A stretch of 61,868 nucleotides of DNA, from contig OMYT01000018.1 of the NCBI GenBank assembly GCA_900315315.1, positions 1-61,868 on the forward strand, written 5' to 3'. How positions within the stretch are numbered: position 1 is the first letter of the stretch; every line of letters starts with the position of its first letter. The translations under genes were made by a program, and so were the position numbers. The notes below the pieces were generated by a model that worked only from the letters and a program-made list of their open reading frames with translations, made no database searches and was not told where the DNA came from. Shown here piece by piece: positions 8,057-16,383 of this stretch. This DNA comes from an uncultured Eubacteriales bacterium (GTDB lineage Bacteria; Bacillota; Clostridia; Christensenellales; Aristaeellaceae).

Positions 8057-8223
8057 AAGAAATTTCCGGAATTTTTCTCCGCTGACAGGAGAAGTCATCC
8101 CGTACATCCTTCAGCCGCTTCGGTCATCCTGTGACCGTGATCACATCATAGCTCCGGAAAATACAGAAATACAGGACGGATCCGGAAAGATAACATGATT
8201 TATTTCTCCTGCAGAGAGAAAAC

Positions 8224-8253
8224 AAAAAAGCCCTGCCTCCGAAGAAGCAAGGC
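8224..8253 (-). terminator. Intrinsic terminator of the holin gene
   Basis: The hairpin GCCTTGCTTC-TTCG-GAGGCAGGGC is followed by TTTTTT on the minus strand. It is a sister copy of the terminator at 6727-6757. Confidence 0.85.
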
Positions 8254-8279
8254 CGCTTTTGCCGGCATACCGGCGCTAT

Positions 8280-8534
8280 TCACTTATCTTCCCAGGGTTC
8301 CTCATACCCCAGGGCACGCTCGCTGTCCCCGACGCCCGCGGTGGTCGGGTCCACAATGACTCCGATCAGACCCAGAAGGGTCAGGATCTGCCCGGCAATG
8401 TTCATCACCAGACTCTCCGTCACCACGGGAGAGATGTCAAACGCCCGCAGGATGTTGAACACAAACCCGACGATCAGGGAAATGAACATGGTCAGCCAGG
8501 TCTTGTTCCGGAAACGGACTTTCCAGTTAATCAT
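8280..8534 (-). CDS. Phage holin, phi-LC3 type
   Basis: The 84-aa protein starts MINWKVRFRNKTWLTMF, has two hydrophobic helices and ends with the VDPTTAGVGDSERALGYEEP signature typical of phi-LC3 family holins. These form membrane pores that release phage endolysin. AGGAGGTG precedes the start. No endolysin or structural phage genes are present, so this is a stranded prophage gene. It appears intact but may have no phage role. Confidence 0.85.
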   Translation of the reverse strand: MINWKVRFRNKTWLTMFISLIVGFVFNILRAFDISPVVTESLVMNIAGQILTLLGLIGVIVDPTTAGVGDSERALGYEEPWEDK

Positions 8535-8563
8535 ACGCTTTCACCTCCTCTCATCTAACGAGG

Positions 8564-9166
8564 GAGATCGTCTACCAGTTCGTCGCGGACGACGGCGTCA
8601 CGCCGTCCACCTGCACCATCCGGATCGGAGACAAGGATCCCCTGACCGGGGAACCCATCACGGACATGGATTTCTTTCTCCGGGAATACTACCGGCTGGA
8701 AGACAGTCAGGTCCACAGGAACATCGAGAACTCCCGGATACCGTACAGCAAGGAGCAAAAAGCCTGGCGGGAAAAGGAAAAGCAGAAGTTTATCCGGGAC
8801 TTCGAACAGGAACACGGCTATCGCCCCTCCGCGGACGATATCCTTTATCACCTGGAGCAGATCGAGCCGGAGCGCTATAACCAGAATCTCGGCGGGATCA
8901 TGAACAATGAGGGAGAGCCCGTAGACGAATTCGGGGATGAATTCATCCGGTACGACACGGACCCCTTCGGCGCGGATCTGCCGGATGATATCTGTGCGCT
9001 GCGGGAGATCGCCGACAGCCTCACCGGCAGACTGCGGGCTGTATATGAGGCGATGCTGCAGCGGGCAGCCGACGGAGCCGGCCGGATGACCCTTACCGAC
9101 GTACAGCATGAGTGGAACGTATCCTACACCCAGATCATGAAGGACACGAAAAAGATCGAAAAATGA
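8564..9166 (+). pseudogene. 5'-truncated sigma-like protein from a mobile element
   Basis: The frame is open from 8564 but has no start codon with a ribosome binding site; the first ATG (8666) is internal. The readable protein begins EIVYQFVADDG, continues through GDKDPLTGEPITDMDFF, and ends with an HTH-like segment (LTDVQHEWNVSYTQIMKD) after LREIADSLTGRLRAVYEAML. The tail resembles region 4 of sigma-type factors carried on Clostridial mobile elements; that is by eye. The break coincides with the upstream edge of the holin gene. Confidence 0.55.
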
Positions 9167-9213
9167 TCAGGGAGAGGATCCAGCCAAAATACCAGAAATG
9201 ACAAATTTGAACA

Positions 9214-9252
9214 CAAAAAAGGTCCCTGACTTCATTCCTGAAGTCAGGGATC
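9214..9252 (-). terminator. Intrinsic terminator of lysS
   Basis: An 11-bp perfect stem TCCCTGACTTC/GAAGTCAGGGA (9223-9250) is followed by a T run on the minus strand. 9253-9314 carries nothing else notable. Confidence 0.85.
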
Positions 9253-9314
9253 CGTTGCTTCATAAGGCTGCCAAGTCTTTCTGCATTAATTCTGCATTAA
9301 ACTGCCATTTTTGG

Positions 9315-10835
9315 TCATTCCCCGTCGGCTGGAACCGTTGATTTTTCTACGTTTTCGGAGCTCAACGGCTTCATCGTCGGGAAGAGCAGGACATCACGGA
9401 TGGCAGCGGAGTCAGTCAAAAGCATACACATCCGGTCAATACCGAAGCCTATGCCGCCGGTCGGGGGCATACCAATCTCCAGGGCATTCAGGAAATCTTC
9501 ATCTGTGTGGTTTGCTTCCTCATCTCCGGCCGCGAACTGCTCCTCCTGCATGGCAAAGCGGCGGCGCTGGTCGATCGGATCGTTCAGCTCGGAATAGGCA
9601 TTCGCCATTTCCCAGCCGTTCATGAAGAACTCAAAGCGTTCCACATAGTCCGGATGGCCCGGCTTCATCTTGGTCAGCGGGCTGATTTCGATCGGATGAT
9701 CCATGATGAAGGTCGGCTGGATCATGTGCTCCTCACAGAACTGCTCGAAGAACAGGTTCAGAATGTCGCCCTTCTTATGGCGCTCCTCGTATTCCACATG
9801 GTGCGCTTTTGCCGCCGTCCTTGCTTCTTCCAGGGTGTGGATTTCACTGAAGTCGACGCCGGCATACTGTTTCACGGCATCCACCATGGTCATGCGTGCG
9901 AAGGGTTTCCCCAGATCCATCTCAATCCCGTTGTAGACGATCTTCGTGGTGCCCAGCACTTCCTGCGCCACATAACGGTACAGGTTTTCGGTCAGATCCA
10001 TCATGCCGTGGTAGTCTGTATAAGCCTGATACAGTTCCATCAGGGTGAACTCGGGATTGTGACGTGTATCGAGGCCTTCATTGCGGAACACACGGCCGAT
10101 CTCATACACGCGTTCGAGGCCGCCGACAATCAGCCGCTTCAGATACAGTTCGAGGGAAATCCGCAGCCTGAAATCCTCATCGAGGGCATTGAAATGCGTC
10201 TCGAAGGGGCGCGCCGCGGCACCGCCGGCATTGGATACCAGCATGGGCGTCTCGACTTCCATGAAGCCCTGAGCGTCCAGATACCGTCGAATCGTGCTGA
10301 TAATCTTCGACCGCTTGATGAAGGTGTCCTTCACTTCGGGGTTCATGATCAGGTCAACATACCGTTGACGGTACCGCAGGTCCGTATTAGTCAGCCCGTG
10401 ATACTTCTCGGGAAGGATCTGCAGGCTCTTGGACAGCAGCACCAGTTCAGTCGCGTGGACGGAAATTTCGCCGGTCTTGGTGGTGAATACGGTCCCCTTC
10501 AGGCCGATGATATCGCCGATGTCCATCTTCTTGAAATCCTTATAGGATTCCTCACCCACAAAGTCCCGGGCCACATAGCACTGAATGGTCCCCTTCAGAT
10601 CCTGAATATGGCAGAAAGAAGCTTTGCCCATCACGCGCTTAGACATCATGCGCCCGGCGATGCTGACTTCTTTCCCTTCCAGTTCAGCATAGTTGCCCGT
10701 GATGTCGGTACTGTGATGCGTCACGTCGTACTTCGTGATGACAAACGGATCCTTGCCTGCCTCCTGAAGTTCCGCCAGCTTGTCACGGCGGATCTGCAGC
10801 AGTTCGTTCACATTCCGGGTTTCCATCTCAGCCAT
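9315..10835 (-). CDS. lysS: Lysyl-tRNA synthetase, class II
   Basis: LysRS charges tRNA-Lys with lysine. The 506-aa protein shows an N-terminal OB-fold anticodon-binding domain (about 55-160), the class II motif 2 region [15 protein letters not shown] and motif 3 [13 protein letters not shown]. The GGGGAG upstream and the ATG at 10835 set the start. The C terminus has a short extension ([13 protein letters not shown]). It follows greA in the same direction and probably shares its promoter; a GC-rich hairpin repeat lies between the two genes. Confidence 0.96.
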   Translation of the reverse strand: MAEMETRNVNELLQIRRDKLAELQEAGKDPFVITKYDVTHHSTDITGNYAELEGKEVSIAGRMMSKRVMGKASFCHIQDLKGTIQCYVARDFVGEESYKDFKKMDIGDIIGLKGTVFTTKTGEISVHATELVLLSKSLQILPEKYHGLTNTDLRYRQRYVDLIMNPEVKDTFIKRSKIISTIRRYLDAQGFMEVETPMLVSNAGGAAARPFETHFNALDEDFRLRISLELYLKRLIVGGLERVYEIGRVFRNEGLDTRHNPEFTLMELYQAYTDYHGMMDLTENLYRYVAQEVLGTTKIVYNGIEMDLGKPFARMTMVDAVKQYAGVDFSEIHTLEEARTAAKAHHVEYEERHKKGDILNLFFEQFCEEHMIQPTFIMDHPIEISPLTKMKPGHPDYVERFEFFMNGWEMANAYSELNDPIDQRRRFAMQEEQFAAGDEEANHTDEDFLNALEIGMPPTGGIGFGIDRMCMLLTDSAAIRDVLLFPTMKPLSSENVEKSTVPADGE

Positions 10836-10876
10836 ATATGTCTCCCCTTGACTTCATTCAATCATATACTCTTTTT

Positions 10877-10920
10877 CCCGAAGGGGTCTAAGGGGGCGAT
10901 CGGAAAGCCCCCTTCCCTTT
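10877..10920 (-). repeat. Post-stop hairpin repeat, copy 1 (after greA)
   Basis: Directly after the greA stop the minus strand reads a stem AAGGGGGC/GCCCCCTT around ttccgatcg and then CCCCTTCGGG. Related blocks follow dnaB (31790-31889), yhaM (30773-30787, half) and fumC (45451-45564). The stem may slow or partly terminate transcription into lysS. Confidence 0.65.
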
Positions 10921-10921
10921 C

Positions 10922-11398
10922 TTACATCTTCTTGATCGAGGTCACCTTGTACCGCAGAGTCCCGGCCGGAATCGTAATGGTTACGGTCTGGTTCTTCTTG
11001 GCGCCAATCAGACCCGCACCGACAGGGCTCTCGTTGGAGATCTTGTTTTCCATGGGATCCGCTTCGTTCGCGCCGACGATCGCGTACTCATAGCTTTCGC
11101 CGTCGTCCAGGTCTTTCACCTTCACGATGGTGCCGATGGACACGCGTTCGGTGGTAATCTCATCATCCGCCACGACTGTCGCAGTGCGGATGGTGGCCTG
11201 CAGTTTCGTGATCTGTTCCTCCACCTTGGCCTGTTCCTTCTTGGCTTCGTCATATTCTGCGTTCTCACTCAGGTCGCCGAAGCCACGGGCGACGGCGATC
11301 TGCTCGCTGATCTCGTTGCGCCGTACGGAAATGAGGTAATCCAGTTCCTCTTCCAGTTTTTTCAGACCGCTCTCGGTTAAAATCGTTCCTTCTGCCAT
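10922..11398 (-). CDS. greA: Transcription elongation factor GreA
   Basis: GreA rescues backtracked RNA polymerase by stimulating transcript cleavage. The 158-aa product has the usual length and order: an N-terminal coiled coil with the tip pair D-E region (GDLSENAEYDEAKKEQ) and a C-terminal FKBP-like domain containing SPVGAGLIGAKKNQ. The start MAEGTILTESGLKK at 11398 fits the family; a longer frame to 11455 does not. A consensus promoter sits about 75 bases upstream. Confidence 0.96.
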   Translation of the reverse strand: MAEGTILTESGLKKLEEELDYLISVRRNEISEQIAVARGFGDLSENAEYDEAKKEQAKVEEQITKLQATIRTATVVADDEITTERVSIGTIVKVKDLDDGESYEYAIVGANEADPMENKISNESPVGAGLIGAKKNQTVTITIPAGTLRYKVTSIKKM

Positions 11399-11472
11399 GA
11401 TTGCCAGAACTCCTTTCATTACACAAGAAACACCCTGTTTCCGCTCCCGGTACAAGGTGTTGACGTTAGGGG

Positions 11473-11503
11473 CAATTATACCTGCTTAAGGTATAATTGT
11501 CAA
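11473..11503 (-). promoter_or_regulatory. Consensus greA promoter overlapping a 10-bp dyad
   Basis: TTGACA (11498-11503), 17 bases, TATAAT (11475-11480) on the minus strand. The same bases form a perfect inverted repeat CAATTATACC-tgcttaa-GGTATAATTG (11473-11499), which spans the spacer and -10. It could be an operator. Confidence 0.8.
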
Positions 11504-11670
11504 TTGTTTTGTCCCTTTTTCAGCAGGCCCAGGGCGGTCTGAAGGAGATCGCCGACGGTATTGGCCTTCTTCACGGCCAGCTTGATCGCTTCCTTTTCAA
11601 TGATGTTCAGCTTGTGGTCCTTGTTTGCTTCAAACCAGTCTGTCAGCAGTTTCAGGTCTTCGCTATTCAT
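11500..11670 (-). CDS. Small 56-aa soluble protein
   Basis: A short frame runs MNSEDLKLLTDWFEANKD... to ...LLKKGQNN. It has AAAGGAC upstream of the ATG and a charged, largely helical composition, with no signal peptide or membrane helix. It lies 46 bases after the metallophosphoesterase, in the same direction. Its stop codon TGA is part of the TTGACA box of the greA promoter, so translation or transcription of it runs into that promoter. Family not recognised; coding character is supported by the codon pattern and the ribosome binding site. Confidence 0.65.
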   Translation of the reverse strand: MNSEDLKLLTDWFEANKDHKLNIIEKEAIKLAVKKANTVGDLLQTALGLLKKGQNN

Positions 11671-11715
11671 GAGATTAATGTCCTTTCTGAGTTGTTTTAT
11701 ATGGAGATCCCCCGG

Positions 11716-12429
11716 TTATGCGTGGGATGGCACCACAGGTTCAAGCGTCAGGATAATCAGTTCGCAGGGATTGTTGATCCGCGGGATCCGTGGCTTGGCG
11801 CCGTTGGTCATTCCGCGGGAAAGCAGCATTTTTCCGTCTCCGTAAAGACCGTCGGTCAACTTTGGGAACAGACCCTGCCCGGGAGCGTACAGGCCCCGCC
11901 CGCCGATCTGGATCTGTCCGCCGTGGGCATGCCCGCAGAGGGTCAGGTCGATATCCCGGCCATCCACGAAGTCCCGCCAGACTTCCGGATGGTGGCACAG
12001 CAGCAGACGGTATCCCTCCTCACGCTCAAAGCGGTCCAGAAAGCCCGTATCCGGTATCTCCTTCGCACTGGACAGCCCGCCGATGCGGATGCCCCGGAAG
12101 TCCGTACTCCCGTTGTCCAGCATGATGACTCCGCTTTCCCGCACCCGGGCCAGCCAGGTTTCCCGCTGCCGGTATTTTCGCTCGTGATTCCCGATGGAGT
12201 AAAAAACCGGCACGATCTCCGGGACAACCCGGAGAAAGCGCTCCGCATTTGTGTTATTCTTCCGATGCCGGTCCACCAGGTCCCCCGGCACCAGCACCGC
12301 GTCACAACGGGAAAACTCTTCCAGCGCGTCTTCAAAGGGCGCGCTGTGGATATCGGAAGCCACGGCGAAGCGGAGCGGTTCCCGGATCTTTTCCGAGCGA
12401 AAGGGATACTCAGTCAGCTTTCGCTTCAT
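11716..12429 (-). CDS. Calcineurin-like metallophosphoesterase, YkuE/YaeI-like
   Basis: The 237-aa protein contains the metallophosphoesterase motifs in order: ASDIHS, VPGDLVDR, GNHE, a mid His in LLLCHHPE and CGHAHGGQIQIGG. This arrangement resembles the YkuE/YaeI type that acts at the membrane or on lipid-linked or nucleotide substrates; the substrate is not known. The start at 12429 has AGGAGG four bases upstream and overlaps the preceding gene by 20 bases, implying translational coupling. Confidence 0.88.
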   Translation of the reverse strand: MKRKLTEYPFRSEKIREPLRFAVASDIHSAPFEDALEEFSRCDAVLVPGDLVDRHRKNNTNAERFLRVVPEIVPVFYSIGNHERKYRQRETWLARVRESGVIMLDNGSTDFRGIRIGGLSSAKEIPDTGFLDRFEREEGYRLLLCHHPEVWRDFVDGRDIDLTLCGHAHGGQIQIGGRGLYAPGQGLFPKLTDGLYGDGKMLLSRGMTNGAKPRIPRINNPCELIILTLEPVVPSHA

Positions 12430-13267
12430 GCGGCCTCCTGAAAAGGACCAGACATACGATACAGCCGGCGAGCAGCAACGCGGTATATAGGAAAAGCGGA
12501 ATCGCCGCACTGTTCACCAGGGCGCCGTACTGGGCAGACAGGCTCGGCGAAGCACCCGCGATCAGCGGATCAACACCGGACAGGGCATAGAGCACGAGGC
12601 AGGCGGCAATCACCAGCACCGCGGCGCCCATGGCCGAGCCGATATAGAAAAGGCTCTCACGAAGTTTCCGGCTTTCCAGCAGGGCAATCAGCCCGGCCAG
12701 CAGCGCGCAAAGCGCCAGCGCTGCCCAGCGGACTCCCAGCAGAAAACTGATGATGTTGCCCAGGTCCACCCGGGCCGCCGCCTCGCTCAGGCCCCTGCCG
12801 ACAATCGGCAGGCGCAGGGGCAGTACGATCCGCAGGATGCTCTCGCCGACAGCATTCGCGGCGTCCGCCGCGAGGAGTTCAGCATCCTCGCCGCTTCCAC
12901 CGGCAGACACAATATCCGCCGCAAAAGCGCTGGCCAGTTCATCGGTTTTGAACGCAGGCGCTTCCCCCGCCTGTCCGTTCACCAGAATACCGTTCCACCA
13001 CAGGGCAGCCTGCCTGTTCATCTCCGCAAGCTTCTCTTCCGTAACGACTTTCATCGCCGTTTCTGCGGAAAAGCCGTAAATCGGCGCAAGCTCTTCGATC
13101 TTCTCCCGGACCAGGTTCATCTCCACCCGCTGCACGCCCTCGGACACAGGCGTTCCGCCCTCTTTCAGGCCCGGCTCAACCGCCCGCGCACAGGCAAATG
13201 AAATACCGAAAAGCGCAAGGGTACCAGCCAGCAGAAATGCCAGCAGCCAGCAAAGGACCTTCTTCAT
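12410..13267 (-). CDS. Hypothetical four-helix membrane protein
   Basis: The 285-aa protein has a signal-anchor-like N terminus (VLCWLLAFLLAGTLALFGISF), an extracytoplasmic region of about 130 residues (25-160), and three further hydrophobic helices (about 173-198, 205-230, 253-275), then a short basic-acidic tail. No domain is recognised. The start ATG overlaps the stop of the small upstream gene (ATGA), and its own end overlaps the metallophosphoesterase start. It therefore belongs to one translationally coupled chain. Confidence 0.65.
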   Translation of the reverse strand: MKKVLCWLLAFLLAGTLALFGISFACARAVEPGLKEGGTPVSEGVQRVEMNLVREKIEELAPIYGFSAETAMKVVTEEKLAEMNRQAALWWNGILVNGQAGEAPAFKTDELASAFAADIVSAGGSGEDAELLAADAANAVGESILRIVLPLRLPIVGRGLSEAAARVDLGNIISFLLGVRWAALALCALLAGLIALLESRKLRESLFYIGSAMGAAVLVIAACLVLYALSGVDPLIAGASPSLSAQYGALVNSAAIPLFLYTALLLAGCIVCLVLFRRPHEAKAD

Positions 13268-13422
13268 ACGACCACCGTCGCTTTCACGGCGGCATTGATC
13301 AGCTTCACGATCAGCGGGCCGAACCGGATGGCGATCAGCGTCATCGCCGCCAGAATCGGCAGCGCCAGCAGCACAGGCGCCAGCCAGATTCCCTTTCCCG
13401 GTTTTCTGTTCTCAGTGCTCAC
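13264..13422 (-). CDS. Small 52-aa single-span membrane protein
   Basis: A GTG start at 13422, inside the last codons of uvrB, opens a frame [16 protein letters not shown]... with one strong hydrophobic helix ([18 protein letters not shown]) and a basic N terminus, ending VVV. The stop overlaps the start of the next membrane protein as ATGA. A GGGAGAGGA stretch lies upstream. It was too short for routine gene calling. The gene downstream is also membrane-bound, so the two may form a complex (inference). Confidence 0.65.
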   Translation of the reverse strand: MSTENRKPGKGIWLAPVLLALPILAAMTLIAIRFGPLIVKLINAAVKATVVV

Positions 13423-15433
13423 TTTTCCTTGTCCTCTCCCTTCTTCTGTGGCGGCGGTTCTGGTGATCGTCCTTCATGGGCGCTTCACCCCGCAGCTCCA
13501 GCAGCCTGTCACGCAGTTTCGCGGCGCGTTCGAATTCCAGGTCCTTCGCCGCGGTGATCATTTCGTCCTCGATTTGCCGCATCAGCGCCGCGCGTTCCTC
13601 TTCCGTCAGGGCCTCCGGCGCGGTTTCCTCCACGCGGCGTGTGATCTCAATCACGCTGCGGATCGCGTTGCGCACGGTCTCCGGGGTAATCCCGTTCTGC
13701 CGGTTATACTCTTCCTGCAGGGCCCGGCGCCGGTTGGTCTCGGACATCGCCTTCGCCATGCTTTCCGTCAGCTGGTTTCCGTACAGAATGACCCGTCCGT
13801 CCACGTTCCGCGCAGCCCGGCCGATGGTCTGCACCAGCGAGGTTTCACTCCGCAGGAAGCCTTCCTTGTCCGCGTCCAGTATGGCAACCAGCGCCACTTC
13901 CGGTAAATCGAGACCTTCCCGCAGCAGGTTGATGCCAACCAGTACATCATACTCTCCCAGGCGCAGATCGCGCAAGAGCTCCATGCGTTCCATCGTCTGA
14001 ATATCGCTGTGAAGGTACCGCACGCGGATATCGAGATCCTTCAGATACTCTGTCAGGCCCTCCGCCATACGCTTGGTCAGCGTTGTGACCAGGATACGTT
14101 CTCCCTTCTTCGTAACTTCCCGGATCTCCCCGACCAGGTCGTCCACCTGACCGGTTGCCGGCCGCAGGATCACCTGCGGATCCAGCAGGCCCGTCGGCCG
14201 GATGATCTGCTCGACTACCTGCTCCGCGCGTTCCCGCTCATACGGTCCGGGCGTCGCGGAGACGAAAATGGTCTGACCGATGCGCTTCTCAAACTCCTCG
14301 AAGAGCAGCGGCCGGTTGTCGTAGGCTGAGGGCAGGCGGAACCCGTATTCCACCAGCGTGTTTTTCCGTGCCCGGTCCCCGTTGTACATCGCCCGGATCT
14401 GCGGCACGGTCACGTGGCTTTCATCGATGATCACCAGGAAGTCCCCAGGAAAGTAATCCAGCAGCGTATACGGCGCATCCCCCGGTTTTCGGCCGTCAAA
14501 GTAGCGGGAATAGTTTTCAATGCCCTGACAGTAGCCGATTTCCCGCATCATCTCGATATCGTAGCGGGTACGCTGGGCAATCCGCTGCGCTTCCAGCAGG
14601 CGGCCGGCCGCCTCGAATTCCTCAATGCGCTTCTGAAGATCCTGTTCGATCTCCCCGATGTGTTCTTCCATGTGCGCCGGGTCTGTCGCGTAATGGGTCG
14701 CCGGAAACAGCGCCGCATGCTCCAGCGTCGCCAGGGCGTGGCCGCTCACCGCCTCGATCACGGAAATCCGCTCGATCTCGTCTCCGAAGAGTTCCACACG
14801 GAGTGCCTTCTGGTTCTCGCCCGCCGGGATGATCTCGATCACGTCGCCCCGGACCCGGAAAGTGCCGCGCTCAAAATCGGTATCGTTGCGCTCATACTGA
14901 ATGTCAATCAGATCCCGGATCAGCTTTGTCCGGCTGTATTCCATGCCCGGGCGCAGGCTCAGCATCTGACCTTCGTACTCGCTGGGATCGCCCATGGAAT
15001 AGATGCAGCTGACGGACGCGACAATAATCACATCCTTCCGCTCCCGCAGGGCTGCCGTGGCCGAGTGGCGCAGGCGGTCGATCTCGTCGTTGATGGACGC
15101 GTCCTTTTCGATATAGGTGTCGGAAGAAGCGATATAAGCCTCCGGCTGATAATAATCGTAATAGCTGACAAAGTATTCCACCCGGCTGTCCGGGAAGAAA
15201 GCCTTCAGCTCGCTGCACAGCTGGGCCGCCAGGGTCTTGTTGTGGGCGATCACCAGTGTCGGCATCTGCACCTTTTCGATGACGGAGGCCATGGTGAATG
15301 TTTTACCGCTGCCCGTGACGCCCAGCAGGATCTGGTCTTTCAGCCCGGACATTATGCCTTGCGCCAGGGTCTCAATCGCCTGGGGCTGGTCTCCGGATGC
15401 CTCGTAGGGCGCCTTCAGCACAAACTGGTCCAT
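13412..15433 (-). CDS. uvrB: Excinuclease ABC subunit B
   Basis: UvrB verifies DNA damage and loads UvrC in nucleotide excision repair. The 673-aa protein has Walker [11 protein letters not shown] (about 39-48), the beta-hairpin region [11 protein letters not shown], helicase motifs including DESHVT and IGRAARN, and the C-terminal UVR motif ([17 protein letters not shown]). It lies in a run of overlapping genes: rnz overlaps its start by 19 bases and the 52-aa gene its end. uvrA and uvrC are not in the window. Confidence 0.97.
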   Translation of the reverse strand: MDQFVLKAPYEASGDQPQAIETLAQGIMSGLKDQILLGVTGSGKTFTMASVIEKVQMPTLVIAHNKTLAAQLCSELKAFFPDSRVEYFVSYYDYYQPEAYIASSDTYIEKDASINDEIDRLRHSATAALRERKDVIIVASVSCIYSMGDPSEYEGQMLSLRPGMEYSRTKLIRDLIDIQYERNDTDFERGTFRVRGDVIEIIPAGENQKALRVELFGDEIERISVIEAVSGHALATLEHAALFPATHYATDPAHMEEHIGEIEQDLQKRIEEFEAAGRLLEAQRIAQRTRYDIEMMREIGYCQGIENYSRYFDGRKPGDAPYTLLDYFPGDFLVIIDESHVTVPQIRAMYNGDRARKNTLVEYGFRLPSAYDNRPLLFEEFEKRIGQTIFVSATPGPYERERAEQVVEQIIRPTGLLDPQVILRPATGQVDDLVGEIREVTKKGERILVTTLTKRMAEGLTEYLKDLDIRVRYLHSDIQTMERMELLRDLRLGEYDVLVGINLLREGLDLPEVALVAILDADKEGFLRSETSLVQTIGRAARNVDGRVILYGNQLTESMAKAMSETNRRRALQEEYNRQNGITPETVRNAIRSVIEITRRVEETAPEALTEEERAALMRQIEDEMITAAKDLEFERAAKLRDRLLELRGEAPMKDDHQNRRHRRRERTRKSEH

Positions 15434-16356
15434 GCCTTCTCCTCATGCTCCGGGTACCGCATCGTGACGGTCTCCCCGTCCTTTGCGGTCCATGTTCTTT
15501 CAAAGATTTTCCTGGCTTCCGGCAGATATGCTTCCGGATCCTCCAGGCTGGTGCTGAAGTGGGTCAGCAGCAGCGCCCCGGCATCCGCCCTCCGGGCAAT
15601 CTCCGCCGCCTCGGCAAAGATCATATGATGGTTCTTCAGCGCCTGCGGCATCTTCTCCTCATCGCCGTACATGCCTTCAAGAATCAGGAGATCCGCATCC
15701 CGCGCATGCCTCTCCAGCGTTTCACAGGGTCTGGTATCCGTCGAAAAGACCAGCGTAATGCCTTTCCGGGGTTCGCCGAGTACCTGCTCCGGCCGGATCC
15801 TCTTCAGTCCCAGATGCACCGTTTCCCCCTGCTGCAGCCGCTTCCAATCCTGCACGGGAATGCCAAGGGCTTTCGCTTTCTCCGGATCAAAGGCAGCCTG
15901 CCGCTCCAGCGTCAGCCGGTAACCGAAGCACGGAATCCCGCCGTGATCCACCGGGAAGGCCCGGATCTTCAGGCCGATCAACTCCGTCTCCCCGCCTTCC
16001 GGGGGCAGTTCGTGCAGAAGCACGGTATAGGACAACGGCGGCACAATGACGCACAGCCCTTCCACCACCCGTTTGAGCCCTTTCGGGCCCCAGATATGGA
16101 AGGGCTGCTCCCGCCCGGCCTTTTCCAGGCTGAGCAGCAGCCCGGCCAGGCCCGTGCAGTGGTCTCCGTGAAAATGGGTCAAAAGCAGACCGTCCAGGCA
16201 GCGGAAGCCCCAGCCGAGCCTGCGGATGCCGACCTGGGTTCCTTCCCCGCAGTCGATCAGCAGGCTTTGGCCGTTTACCCGAACGTAGAGAGAAGACAGC
16301 GCTCGCTCCGGGATCGGCAGTGTGCCGCCGGTCCCGAGTGTACAAAACTCAAGCAC
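15415..16356 (-). CDS. rnz: Ribonuclease Z-type metallo-beta-lactamase fold nuclease
   Basis: RNase Z trims the 3' end of tRNA precursors. The protein (about 313 aa) starts with the family pattern LGTGGTLP and has the zinc motif HFHGDH (about 61-66), then a VDHG, an STDTRPC segment and a final LLTHFS. The length and order match bacterial RNase Z. I prefer the GTG at 16356, because AAGGAG then has an 8-base spacing; the GTG at 16365 would overlap the ribosome binding site. It lies 27 bases after glgA and overlaps uvrB. Confidence 0.88.
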   Translation of the reverse strand: MLEFCTLGTGGTLPIPERALSSLYVRVNGQSLLIDCGEGTQVGIRRLGWGFRCLDGLLLTHFHGDHCTGLAGLLLSLEKAGREQPFHIWGPKGLKRVVEGLCVIVPPLSYTVLLHELPPEGGETELIGLKIRAFPVDHGGIPCFGYRLTLERQAAFDPEKAKALGIPVQDWKRLQQGETVHLGLKRIRPEQVLGEPRKGITLVFSTDTRPCETLERHARDADLLILEGMYGDEEKMPQALKNHHMIFAEAAEIARRADAGALLLTHFSTSLEDPEAYLPEARKIFERTWTAKDGETVTMRYPEHEEKAWTSLC

Positions 16357-16383
16357 TGTCCTCACTCCTTTTTGAATTCGGAA

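Noticed and set aside
7990-8223. A further small gene between the pspC promoter and the holin terminator
   Set aside because: No frame with a start, a ribosome binding site and more than a few codons is present.
9507-11093. 528-codon frame antisense to lysS and greA
   Set aside because: It runs across two confident genes and their intergenic region; translated composition is not protein-like.
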